Counted from the first letter of the stretch, positions 1-6,648 are shown. The stretch is DNA of 11,575 nucleotides from Variovorax sp. (GCA_028292145.1 JAQGMX010000153.1:1-11575); one strand, 5' to 3'. Made by a program: numbers and translations. The notes: generated by a model from the letters alone, not told the origin.

Positions 1-2684
1 GGAGAGGGCGTTTCGGGCTGCGCCAGCTTGGGCACCAGATACACGCCTTCCGGCTCCCGCGCCGCCAGGCCGATCGCCTGCTTGTCGACCATCCGGCGGA
101 TCTGTTCGTCGTAGGTGCTGTAGCGCACCGTCTCTTGCGCGTCCAGCCGCGCGATGCGGCGCAGTTCGGTGAACAACTGCAGGTTGTCCTTGTACGTCTG
201 CAGCGTCTGCTCGGAAAAGCTGTGGTCCTCGAAGAAGCTGCGCGACGACAGCGCCGTCTGCAGGCACAGCCCGAAACGGGTGAGCGCTGCGTCGAAATCG
301 TCGCGCACCTGCTGGCGCGTGTCGTGGCTCTGGCCAGTTGCATCTTCCATGAACCGCGGCATCAGCACCTGTCGGTACTGTTCCCTGTCGTCGCGGTTCG
401 TCACCTCGGCAAAGATCGTCCACAGCGCGTCGTGCAAGCCGGGCAACTGCCTGTATTCGCTGCTGAACTGCCGGTACAGCCCTTCGATATCGCCCAGGTC
501 ATAGCCGCCCTGCGTGCGCGCTTCCAGATCCTGGTAGGCGCGCACGGCCGTGTCGAGCGCCTTCAGGATGCCGCGGTAGTCCACCAGCACGCCGTAGCGC
601 TTGGCCTCGTGCAGCCGGTTCACCCGCGCGACCGCCTGGATCAGGTTGTGCGCCTTGAGCGACTTGTCTATATATAAGACGGTGTTGCGCGGCTCGTCGA
701 AACCGGTGAGCAGCCGGTCGACCACGATCAGCAGATCGGGGCTGCCGTCCGTCCCGAAATCGGCGAGCACCTTCGCCTCGTAGGCTTCCGCGTGCTTGCC
801 CACGTTCGCGTTCCACCAGGCCTGCACCTCCGCAATCGTGCTCTCGTCGACTTCGGCGTTGCCTTCCCGGCTGTCCGGCGCCGAAATGACGACTGCGCTG
901 GTCACCAGACCGGTCCTGTCCAGATGGCGCTTGTAGCGGATCGCGTCCAGCTTGCTCGCCGTCGCCACCTGACCCTTCAGGCCCAGCCCGAGCGCGCCGA
1001 CGTTCTCGCTGAAATGCCGCGCGATGTCCCAGGCGATCCGCTCGATGCGGTTGCTGGCCGCGCCGTCGCCGACGGATGGCGTCAGCAGGCGCTCCTCATA
1101 AAGCAGCGGCGCCACCGTCTCGTCCTCGACCGCGCGCTGCATCGTGTAGGCATGCACGATCGGGCCGAACTTGTTGGCGGTCTTTTCCGACTTCAACAGC
1201 GGCGTACCGGTGAAGGCGACATAGGCCGCGCGCGGCAGCGCCTTGCGCATGCGCTCGTGCGTTTCGCCGCCGTGGCTGCGGTGCCCTTCGTCCACCAGTA
1301 CGATCAGGTCGGCCGAGTCGTTGTGGCATTCGGGCAGCTTCGACGCCGTCGCGAACTTGTGGATCAGCGTGAAGACGATGCGTTCGTTGCCCTGCCCGAT
1401 GCGCATCGCCAGTTCCCGCCCCGAGCCGACCTTCGTCTTCTCGCCCTCCTTCTTCGTCGCGATGGCCGAGCCGAACGCGCCGCTGTTCATGAAGTTGCGC
1501 GCCAGCTGGTCTTCCAGATCGATCCGGTCCGTCGCCACCAGCACGCGACAGGCTTGCGTCGATTCGTGCAACACCAGCGCCTTGGTCAGGAACACCATCG
1601 TGAAACTCTTGCCCGATCCGGTCGTGTGCCACACCACGCCGCCCTCGCGCGCGCCATCGGGCCGTCGCTGCTGGATGCGCGCCAGCAAGGCACGGATGCC
1701 GAAAAACTGCTGGTAGCGCGCCACCACCTTGCCGACCTTGCGGTCGAACAGCACGAAGAGGCGCAGGAATTCGAGCAGCCGATCGGGCTGGAGCAGCGCG
1801 GCCACCAGCCGGTCCTGCTCGGTCGGCTGCGAAGGCTGCGAAGGCTGCGATGGCAGCGACGGCTGCGACCAGAGCCGGGTGAAATGGTCGACGAGCGCGG
1901 CCGGTTTGCCGCGCAGCAACGCGGCCTGCACGTCGGCATCCAGCGGCTGATTCTTCCACTCGGCAAGTTGCGCATCGCCGAACGCCTCTTCGCGCCACCG
2001 CGCCCAGAACTTCAACGCCGTGTGGGTCGTTCCGTAGCGTGCTTCGCTGCCGCAGACGGCCAGCAGCACTTGCGCATAGGCGAAAAGCTGCGGAATCTCG
2101 TCATGGCGCTGGTTGCGCAATTGCTGGCCGATGCTCTCTTCCACCATCGCCCGGTCGTCCTGCCCGACGCCCGGGCGCTTCGCCTCGATCACCACCAGCG
2201 GCAGGCCGTTGACGTAGCCGACGACGTCCGGCACCCGCACGTGCGTTCCGTTCGCGGAAAGCACTTCCAGTGCCTCGGTCGCGTCCCAGCGGTTGGACGC
2301 CGGGTCTTGCCAGTCGATCAGCGCGATGGTCGGCTGGTGCTTCTTGCCGTCGGGCATGAACTCGGTGACCGTCACGCCGAGCGTGAGCAGTCGATACAAC
2401 CGCTCGTTGGCCGGCAACAGGCCTTCGGCGAGGCTCAGCGTCTGCGCTTGGCGGACGATCTGGTCGATGCCGCCGGGCGACAGCGGGTGGAATTCGCCCT
2501 TGTATTCGAAGCGGCGGGTTTGCAGGACTTCGATAAGGCGCTGTTTAAGGATGATTTCGCGCGTGCTGCCGCGGAGTTTCAGGGCGTCTTCGGTGGTGAG
2601 GAATTGCCAGCCCAGGTTGATGAGCAGGTGCAGCGCGGGGATGTGAGGGCTGAATTGCTCGCGCGTGGGCGGGGCGACTCTCAT
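1..2684 (-). CDS. hsdR: Type I restriction enzyme, R subunit (HsdR), C-terminus outside window
   Basis: This is the motor and nuclease subunit of a type I restriction-modification complex: it translocates unmethylated DNA using ATP and cuts it at a distance. I checked every codon in this frame and found no stop from the ATG at 2684 to the left edge, giving about 894 residues; the family is usually around 1000, so the C-terminal HsdM-binding part is mostly missing. Visible motifs in order: the nuclease D-(E-x-K) signature with D153 and E167-A-K169, Walker A TGSGKS at 355-360, DEGH (DEAH-box type) at 465-468, TGTP near 492, and helicase motif VI QAVARVNR at 683-690. The start ATG overlaps the hsdS stop by 4 nt (ATGA), so translation is probably coupled. 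A short SQP repeat (residues 273-287) sits between the nuclease and helicase parts. Recognition is by direct reading of motifs. Confidence 0.95.
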   Translation of the reverse strand, partial: MRVAPPTREQFSPHIPALHLLINLGWQFLTTEDALKLRGSTREIILKQRLIEVLQTRRFEYKGEFHPLSPGGIDQIVRQAQTLSLAEGLLPANERLYRLLTLGVTVTEFMPDGKKHQPTIALIDWQDPASNRWDATEALEVLSANGTHVRVPDVVGYVNGLPLVVIEAKRPGVGQDDRAMVEESIGQQLRNQRHDEIPQLFAYAQVLLAVCGSEARYGTTHTALKFWARWREEAFGDAQLAEWKNQPLDADVQAALLRGKPAALVDHFTRLWSQPSLPSQPSQPSQPTEQDRLVAALLQPDRLLEFLRLFVLFDRKVGKVVARYQQFFGIRALLARIQQRRPDGAREGGVVWHTTGSGKSFTMVFLTKALVLHESTQACRVLVATDRIDLEDQLARNFMNSGAFGSAIATKKEGEKTKVGSGRELAMRIGQGNERIVFTLIHKFATASKLPECHNDSADLIVLVDEGHRSHGGETHERMRKALPRAAYVAFTGTPLLKSEKTANKFGPIVHAYTMQRAVEDETVAPLLYEERLLTPSVGDGAASNRIERIAWDIARHFSENVGALGLGLKGQVATASKLDAIRYKRHLDRTGLVTSAVVISAPDSREGNAEVDESTIAEVQAWWNANVGKHAEAYEAKVLADFGTDGSPDLLIVVDRLLTGFDEPRNTVLYIDKSLKAHNLIQAVARVNRLHEAKRYGVLVDYRGILKALDTAVRAYQDLEARTQGGYDLGDIEGLYRQFSSEYRQLPGLHDALWTIFAEVTNRDDREQYRQVLMPRFMEDATGQSHDTRQQVRDDFDAALTRFGLCLQTALSSRSFFEDHSFSEQTLQTYKDNLQLFTELRRIARLDAQETVRYSTYDEQIRRMVDKQAIGLAAREPEGVYLVPKLAQPETPS
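1825..1869. repeat. 9-bp tandem repeat inside hsdR (five units)
   Basis: Five consecutive 9-bp units, consensus GGCTGCGAA/C/T on the plus strand; the first two are identical, the third differs only in its last base, and the fourth has one further change. On the coding strand they give a Ser-Gln-Pro-rich linker (residues 273-287). Because the unit is a multiple of three, gain or loss of a unit would keep the frame. It lies between the nuclease motif and Walker A, so it may be a flexible interdomain linker. Confidence 0.85.
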
Positions 2685-3580
2685 GCGGGAGTCGCCGAAT
2701 AAGCATCCGGAGATATCTGAATACAGTGTCTGCCCGAGACAAGGTCGTGCAACAGCGTGCGTTTTTCGTCGATGAGTCTTTGAACCTGGGCTTTGCTCAC
2801 TTCAATTGCTTCATCCCAAGTACCTATTATTTTCGCTATTTGCCGTTGCTCCTCGAAGGGTGGGAGGATTATTGGAAAAGCCCTGACCTGTAGTGCGTTG
2901 ATGCTGGCCAGCGTGGTACTTCGTTTTGCGCAACTCTTGAAGTACGCTTTGCCGTATTGACTTGAAGATAGCGCAGCCAGATATCCCGAATCCAGCACGC
3001 CTGTATGGGGGCGCACCACAAATACGTGGTTTTGATGCAGGCAAGGATCGATGGGCGCAGTCCAGACCGCGCCTCTTCCAAGTTTGTCGACGTCTCCACC
3101 TTCCGTCATGAGGACGTCGCCAGCCTTCATCGAATAGCGCTCGACGGAGGCTCGCTCGACCTGAATTTTCTTCACTTCTCGCAGATCGAGGTGCCCGTCT
3201 TGCACATTTGCGACTCGGAGATAAGGTACTTCAACGCAATCTATAAATTTTTGCTTGCCTTTGGCAAGACCCGTTCGAACCTCTGCGACGGTATGTAGAG
3301 GAACGCGCTTCCATCCTTCAGGCAAGATCATTGCGGCCTTTCTTGTATCGCCGTCGGTTTGCACGTCGATTCGGATTTGTTCGTCGGTCTCATAAAGCAG
3401 AAACTCGGTGTTGCGCAGAACTTTTGAATTATTCATTGTCAAGTTGTTTCGAATACGAAACGAACCATTCGGAATTTCCGAATAGTTGCTTTCGAGCACT
3501 GGATCCAGTTGTTGCAAATTCTGCAACAACTGAAATCTTTCTAAATTTTCCTTGCGGGCTCTGCCAAAGTCGAAACTCAC
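2681..3580 (-). CDS. hsdS: Type I restriction specificity subunit, single TRD (HsdS), with RhuM-like N-terminal leader
   Basis: HsdS selects the DNA target and docks HsdM and HsdR. The frame has 299 codons, but only residues 84-285 look like HsdS: a start-like ILPEGWKRVPL, one target recognition domain, then the conserved LPPFEEQRQIAKIIGTWDE and a predicted helical segment ending in DEKRTLLHDLVSG. Classical HsdS has two TRDs in 400-450 residues, so this is a half-size protein. Residues about 57-79 (EFLLYETDEQIRIDVQ and on) resemble the N-terminus of RhuM proteins. The start is uncertain. GTG 3580 overlaps the hsdM stop (GTGA) and has GGGG 5 nt upstream. ATG 3436 fits a RhuM start but lacks a ribosome site. 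ATG 3331 has GAAAGG 5 nt upstream and would give 216 residues, close to the 209 of the other S protein. The stop overlaps the hsdR start. The stretch is visibly AT-richer than hsdM and hsdR, suggesting exchange. Confidence 0.88.
   Translation of the reverse strand: MSFDFGRARKENLERFQLLQNLQQLDPVLESNYSEIPNGSFRIRNNLTMNNSKVLRNTEFLLYETDEQIRIDVQTDGDTRKAAMILPEGWKRVPLHTVAEVRTGLAKGKQKFIDCVEVPYLRVANVQDGHLDLREVKKIQVERASVERYSMKAGDVLMTEGGDVDKLGRGAVWTAPIDPCLHQNHVFVVRPHTGVLDSGYLAALSSSQYGKAYFKSCAKRSTTLASINALQVRAFPIILPPFEEQRQIAKIIGTWDEAIEVSKAQVQRLIDEKRTLLHDLVSGRHCIQISPDAYSATPA
3341..3436 (-). pseudogene. Remnant of a rhuM-like gene (5' end) fused in frame to hsdS
   Basis: Starting at ATG 3436 the frame reads about 32 residues (MNNSKVLRNTEFLLYETDEQ, then IRIDVQTDGDT) that match the pattern I know from the start of RhuM-family proteins: a hydrophobic-Y-x-T/S-x-D/E core, then R/K-I-x-V and an acidic-Thr end. 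In those proteins a VWLTQ-type segment and a helix-turn-helix-like region follow; here the sequence jumps at once to RKAAM and the HsdS start. rhuM genes commonly sit between hsdM and hsdS, which fits a deletion remnant. The identification rests on family memory over a short stretch and is therefore moderate. Confidence 0.55.
3446..3531. promoter_or_regulatory. Cluster of four palindromes between hsdM and the RhuM-like/HsdS start
   Basis: Four inverted repeats lie within 86 bp: GTTTCG-AATA-CGAAAC (3446-3461), ATTCGGAA-T-TTCCGAAT (3467-3483), ACTGGATCCAGT (3498-3509, perfect) and AGTTGTTGCA-aattc-TGCAACAACT (3507-3531, perfect 10-bp arms). The surrounding DNA is AT-rich (one 60-base line, 3421-3480, has 21 G+C). 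They could be operators, mRNA hairpins modulating hsdS and hsdR expression, or remnants of a regulatory region of the lost rhuM. No U-run follows the largest hairpin on the minus strand, so it is not an obvious terminator. Confidence 0.5.
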
Positions 3581-5088
3581 TCATACCCCAACTCCCTCAA
3601 ATACCCAGCCATCTTCTCCTCCAGCACCGCCAGCTCCGCCTTCAACCTCAACCGCTCCTCCCGCACTGCCATCAGATCGATCGCAACCGCCTCCTCGAAC
3701 GTATCCACATACCGGGGAATGTTCAGATTGAAGTCGTTCCCCGAAATCTCCGCCGGGCTCGCGAGGTGCGCGTATTTCGCGATGCTTTGCCGCGCATCGA
3801 CCGTCGCGACGATCGTGTCCAGATCCTCAGCCCGCAGCAGGTTCTGGTTCTTCCCATCCTGATAGGCCCGGCTGGCGTCGATGAACAGCACCTTGTCGTC
3901 CGTCCTATTCTTTCGCAGCACAAGCACCGCAGCCGGAATCCCCGTGCCGTAGAACAGCTTCTCCGGCAGGCCGATCACCACGTCCAGCAGGTTTTCCTCG
4001 ATCAGCTTCTGGCGGATCTTCCCTTCGGCCGCGCCGCGGAACAGCACGCCGTGCGGCACCACCACCGCCATCCGGCCGGTGCCGGCCTTCATCGTCTCGA
4101 CCATGTGCAGCACGAACGCGTAATCGCCCTTCGTGCGCGGCGGCAGTCCGCGACGGAAGCGCTTGTGCGGATCGTTGCCGGCGGCCTCGTGCCCCCACTT
4201 TTCCAGCGAAAACGGCGGATTGGCGACCACGATGTCGAAATGCTTGAGCTGGCCCTGGCCGTCGAGCAACTTCGGGTTGCGCAGCGTGTCGCCCCACTCG
4301 ATGCGGTGGTTGTCCTCGGCATGCAGGAACATGTTCATCTTGGCCAGCGCCCAGGTGCTGCCGATGGCTTCCTGCCCATACAGCGCATATTTGCGGCTGC
4401 CGGTCTGCGCGCGGATCAGTTGCCCGCATTTCATCAGCAGCGAACCCGAGCCGCAGGTCGGATCGCAGATTTCGTCGCCCGCCTGCGGCGTCATCAGCCG
4501 CGCCATGAGTTGCGAGACTTCGGGCGGCGTGTAGAACTCGCCGGCCTTCTTGCCGCTGGTGGAGGCGAAGTTCTTGATCAGGAATTCGTAGGCATTGCCG
4601 ATCACGTCCAGGTTGCCGACGCGGCGCTCGCCCAGGTTCAGCGACGGCTTGGCGAAATCTTCCAGCAGGTGCCGCAGGATGTCGTTCTTCTGCGCTTCGT
4701 CACCCAGCTTGGCGGAATTGAAGCTGATGTCCTGGAACACGTCGCGCAGCTTGGTGAGGTTGGCTTCCTCGATCGCGTGCAGCGCCTTGTCGATGCGCTC
4801 GCCGTTGCCCGGCTGGTGGCGCGTGGCGTGCAACGCGTAGAAGTTGGCGCTCGGCGGCAGCACGAAACGCTCGTTCTTCAGCAGCTCCTCGATCAGCTCG
4901 GGATGGTCGCCGTGCTCTTGCTTGTAGCGGTCGTAGTGGTCCTGCCAGACGTCGGAGATGTACTTGAGGAAGAGCATCGTCAGGACGTAGTCCTTGTAGA
5001 TGCCCGGTTCCACCGTGCCGCGAAAGGTGTCGCAGGCGCCCCAGACGGCGGCGTTGATGGTGTCCTGGCTGAGCGCGGTGTCGTTCAT
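3577..5088 (-). CDS. hsdM: Type I restriction-modification DNA methyltransferase subunit (HsdM), N6-adenine
   Basis: 503 residues. HsdM transfers a methyl group from S-adenosylmethionine to adenine in the target chosen by HsdS. The protein starts with the typical HsdM N-terminal helical domain (AAVWGACDTFRG, then YKDYVLTMLFLKYISD), followed by the methyltransferase fold: SAM-binding motif DPTCGSGS at 209-216 and the catalytic NPPF at 290-293 of the gamma class. Upstream of these are GEFYTPPEVSQLMA and YEFLI, also typical. I chose ATG 5088 because MNDTALSQDTINAAVWGAC is where family similarity begins and it lies 5 nt after the upstream hsdS-like stop; the open frame extends to 5574, but that part is the shadow of the upstream gene. 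The stop overlaps GTG 3580 of the hsdS frame. Length and motifs are intact, so methylation is probably functional. Confidence 0.96.
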   Translation of the reverse strand: MNDTALSQDTINAAVWGACDTFRGTVEPGIYKDYVLTMLFLKYISDVWQDHYDRYKQEHGDHPELIEELLKNERFVLPPSANFYALHATRHQPGNGERIDKALHAIEEANLTKLRDVFQDISFNSAKLGDEAQKNDILRHLLEDFAKPSLNLGERRVGNLDVIGNAYEFLIKNFASTSGKKAGEFYTPPEVSQLMARLMTPQAGDEICDPTCGSGSLLMKCGQLIRAQTGSRKYALYGQEAIGSTWALAKMNMFLHAEDNHRIEWGDTLRNPKLLDGQGQLKHFDIVVANPPFSLEKWGHEAAGNDPHKRFRRGLPPRTKGDYAFVLHMVETMKAGTGRMAVVVPHGVLFRGAAEGKIRQKLIEENLLDVVIGLPEKLFYGTGIPAAVLVLRKNRTDDKVLFIDASRAYQDGKNQNLLRAEDLDTIVATVDARQSIAKYAHLASPAEISGNDFNLNIPRYVDTFEEAVAIDLMAVREERLRLKAELAVLEEKMAGYLRELGYE

Positions 5089-5093
5089 TTGGA

Positions 5094-5723
5094 TCAATAA
5101 GGACGGTCGATGGAAAGTGTTCGGGGCGACAGAAGCTGGTGCGCCAGGGCGTCGAGCTGCTGTTCGCGGGTCTGGATGAGCGCTTCGAGACAGCGCCGTT
5201 CCCGGGTCGCGGCCTCGGCCAGCGATACCAGAAGCTGCTGGCGGTCGAGGGGCGGGATTGCGATCGGCATGTCTTCGAGCACCGTGCGGCGGATGCTCAA
5301 CTGGTCGGTGCCCTCGGCATTGCTTGCAAGATAGCGCTGGGAGGGCCCGCTGTTGATGTGCCAGGCCAGGTAGGCAGGCAAGACAACAGCCGGCGCACTC
5401 GTCTTCTTGCGGCGCAACACGAAGAAATACTGGGCGCAAACAGTCCGGGCCGGCACATCTTCGAGGCAGATCGCATAGTTGCGCGTGCCGCGCGCCGCGA
5501 AAAGCAAGTCGCCGTCCTGGAGCCAGTCGGGCGAACGGGAACTGGAAAGCGACGTACGCACCAGCGTTGGCCAAGCCACGACGCCGGTAGATGAGACATC
5601 CCGCATTTGAATGACCCGCGCATCGCCGTCATCGCCGACACCGTCGGCATGGGCCACCGGCACGCTTCCCCGAAACGGATGACCCGCTCGAACCTCGACT
5701 AGTTGACTAAGCGCATAAATCAT
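5094..5723 (-). CDS. Second single-TRD HsdS-like specificity protein, first gene of the restriction operon
   Basis: 209 residues with the layout of half an HsdS. It opens directly with a TRD (LSQLVEVRAGHPFRG at about 5-19, RVIQMRDVSSTG at 36-47, WLQDGDLLFAARGTRN at 67-82), contains the LPAYLAWHINSGPSQRYL segment typical of TRD ends, then a degenerate conserved region (MPIAIPPLDRQQLL at 152-165) and a helical tail to about 199. It lacks a second TRD and central repeat. It is the promoter-proximal gene, only 5 nt ahead of hsdM. The start ATG at 5723 is 2 nt from a 21-bp palindrome and has no evident Shine-Dalgarno site. It may pair with the downstream HsdS to form a complete heterodimeric specificity unit, or act as a modifier of HsdM; the sequence cannot decide this. 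Confidence 0.85.
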   Translation of the reverse strand: MIYALSQLVEVRAGHPFRGSVPVAHADGVGDDGDARVIQMRDVSSTGVVAWPTLVRTSLSSSRSPDWLQDGDLLFAARGTRNYAICLEDVPARTVCAQYFFVLRRKKTSAPAVVLPAYLAWHINSGPSQRYLASNAEGTDQLSIRRTVLEDMPIAIPPLDRQQLLVSLAEAATRERRCLEALIQTREQQLDALAHQLLSPRTLSIDRPY

Positions 5724-5757
5724 TGTGCATCAATCCGAATGATGCATGATTATGCGC
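5711..5757 (-). promoter_or_regulatory. Promoter and palindromic operator of the restriction operon
   Basis: The palindrome TGCATCA-N7-TGATGCA occupies 5726-5746, directly before the first gene of the operon. It is nested in a wider inverted repeat, GCGCATAA (5711-5718) and TTATGCGC (5750-5757). On the minus strand a -10-like CATAAT (5754-5749) lies just upstream with TTGGTT 18 nt before it (alternatively TTGAAT-N16-TAATCA). The palindrome would then cover the transcription start, a classical place for a repressor. Promoter boxes are weak matches; the palindrome is seen directly. Confidence 0.5.
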
Positions 5758-5796
5758 TTCAAATCTCGATTCAACCAATTAAGCTGATCTTGTGCA

Positions 5797-5817
5797 TGCA
5801 TCACATTGAATGATGCA
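5797..5817. promoter_or_regulatory. Second copy of the 21-bp palindrome, in front of the DUF3892 gene
   Basis: TGCATCA-cattgaa-TGATGCA has the same arms and the same 7-bp spacer length as the palindrome at 5726-5746, 71 bp away centre to centre. It lies 22 nt upstream of the preferred DUF3892 start (5840) and overlaps the alternative ATG at 5810. Both copies also have a TTG extension giving the half-site TTGTGCATCA (5723-5732, and 5811-5820 on the other strand). This looks like a shared operator pair of a divergent promoter region. Confidence 0.6.
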
Positions 5818-5839
5818 CAAATTTAACAGAGTTGTTGAG

Positions 5840-6142
5840 ATGAAAGAACTTGAAGTCAACTGCATCACGAAATCGAAACACGCGACCGGCCACGAGCACA
5901 TCACGCAGATCGGTAACAACGCCAACCGATGGCGACTCAGCCATGAGATCGCCATTCAGCGAATCGAGACGAAGATGGAGGCGTATTACACGATGGACGC
6001 GGTGACCCGAAAGCGCGCGTACATCGGGGTCGTGCGGTTGGCGGGAAAAGCGCCCTACCTGCGGGCGTTCGGATATGACGGGTGGACCGACGAGTTGCTG
6101 GCGCAAAGTGAGTGCGGGGCGGAGTGCGTGCTGGTGGCTTGA
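5840..6142 (+). CDS. DUF3892 domain protein, divergent from the restriction operon
   Basis: A 100-residue protein (110 if ATG 5810 is used) matching the DUF3892 pattern as I know it: VNCITKSKH near the start, HITQIGN with a following W-x-L-S-x-E-x-A-I-x-x-I, then AYYTMD, a V-x-x-x-G-x-x-P-YLRAFGYDG strand and a final DELLAQSEC. The function of this family is not established to my knowledge; members are small soluble proteins. I prefer ATG 5840 because the domain begins there and ATG 5810 lies inside a palindrome; neither has a strong ribosome site. It is divergent from the restriction operon and shares the palindromic operator-like sites with it, so co-regulation is plausible. No signal peptide or membrane segment is seen. 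Confidence 0.75.
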   Translation: MKELEVNCITKSKHATGHEHITQIGNNANRWRLSHEIAIQRIETKMEAYYTMDAVTRKRAYIGVVRLAGKAPYLRAFGYDGWTDELLAQSECGAECVLVA

Positions 6143-6167
6143 CGTGTCGGCGGGTATCGGCAGGATG

Positions 6168-6530
6168 TCAGCGGATGCGGTCGCCGTCGCGCACCGACTC
6201 GATCGTGCCGTTGTAGAGGCGAACGACGCCGAGAAACGTCCCCGGCCCTCGGTCATAGGTCCATTCCTCCATGGGCACGCATTGCGAAGCGAGGATCGCA
6301 TTGGGACTGCCGGGTTGGAAAGGCGTGACCACCCAGCCCAGTTGCAGCATCGACAGGCAGATTTGCTGGCGGTAGATCGGCTCGCCGCATTTCTGAAGCA
6401 GCGAGACGGGCGAGTCGCCCTTGCTGACCAACGAGCCGTTGCAGTTCAGGGATTGGGCGGAGACGGTGGACGGCGTGACGGCGAAGATCAGCGCGGCCGT
6501 GAGGGATGTGAAGCAGATCCGGAGACTCAT
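6168..6530 (-). CDS. DUF2845 family exported protein
   Basis: A 120-residue protein beginning with a Sec-type signal peptide (MSLRICF, a hydrophobic stretch, then VSA-Q at about 24-26), so it is probably periplasmic. The mature part has the DUF2845 pattern: LNCNGSLVSKGDS, LLQKCGEP, a further cysteine, and EEWTYDRGPG with a following hydrophobic strand and the VRLYNGTIESV end. Family function is unknown to me. An upstream in-frame ATG at 6560 would add ten residues before the signal peptide and is less likely. It is divergent from the hydrolase gene (118 nt between starts) and converges on the DUF3892 gene with only 25 nt between the stops. Confidence 0.8.
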   Translation of the reverse strand: MSLRICFTSLTAALIFAVTPSTVSAQSLNCNGSLVSKGDSPVSLLQKCGEPIYRQQICLSMLQLGWVVTPFQPGSPNAILASQCVPMEEWTYDRGPGTFLGVVRLYNGTIESVRDGDRIR

Positions 6531-6648
6531 TGGCGCGCGGCGGTATTCGGGACTGTTCATGGTCCGGCATTGTGGGCGGGTTCCAATAGACCGGCGCAGC
6601 GCTCTTCGCGCGCACTGGCCTGGAAAGCACAGCGATAAACTGGTTCGC

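Noticed and set aside
792..2702. Long plus-strand open frame of 636 codons opposite hsdR
   Set aside because: The translation is an Arg/His/Leu-rich antisense shadow typical of GC-rich genes; the minus strand carries all HsdR motifs without a stop.
3331..5100. Plus-strand open frame of 589 codons opposite hsdM and part of hsdS
   Set aside because: Antisense shadow; HsdM motifs DPTCGSGS and NPPF are on the other strand and the plus translation has no recognisable domain.
5089..5574. N-terminal extension of hsdM to an upstream ATG
   Set aside because: This part overlaps the hsdS-like gene in another frame and lacks HsdM similarity; the family start fits ATG 5088.
6421..6648. Extended start for the alpha/beta hydrolase
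   Set aside because: It would run over the divergent DUF2845 gene and hide the lipoprotein signal that begins at 6649.
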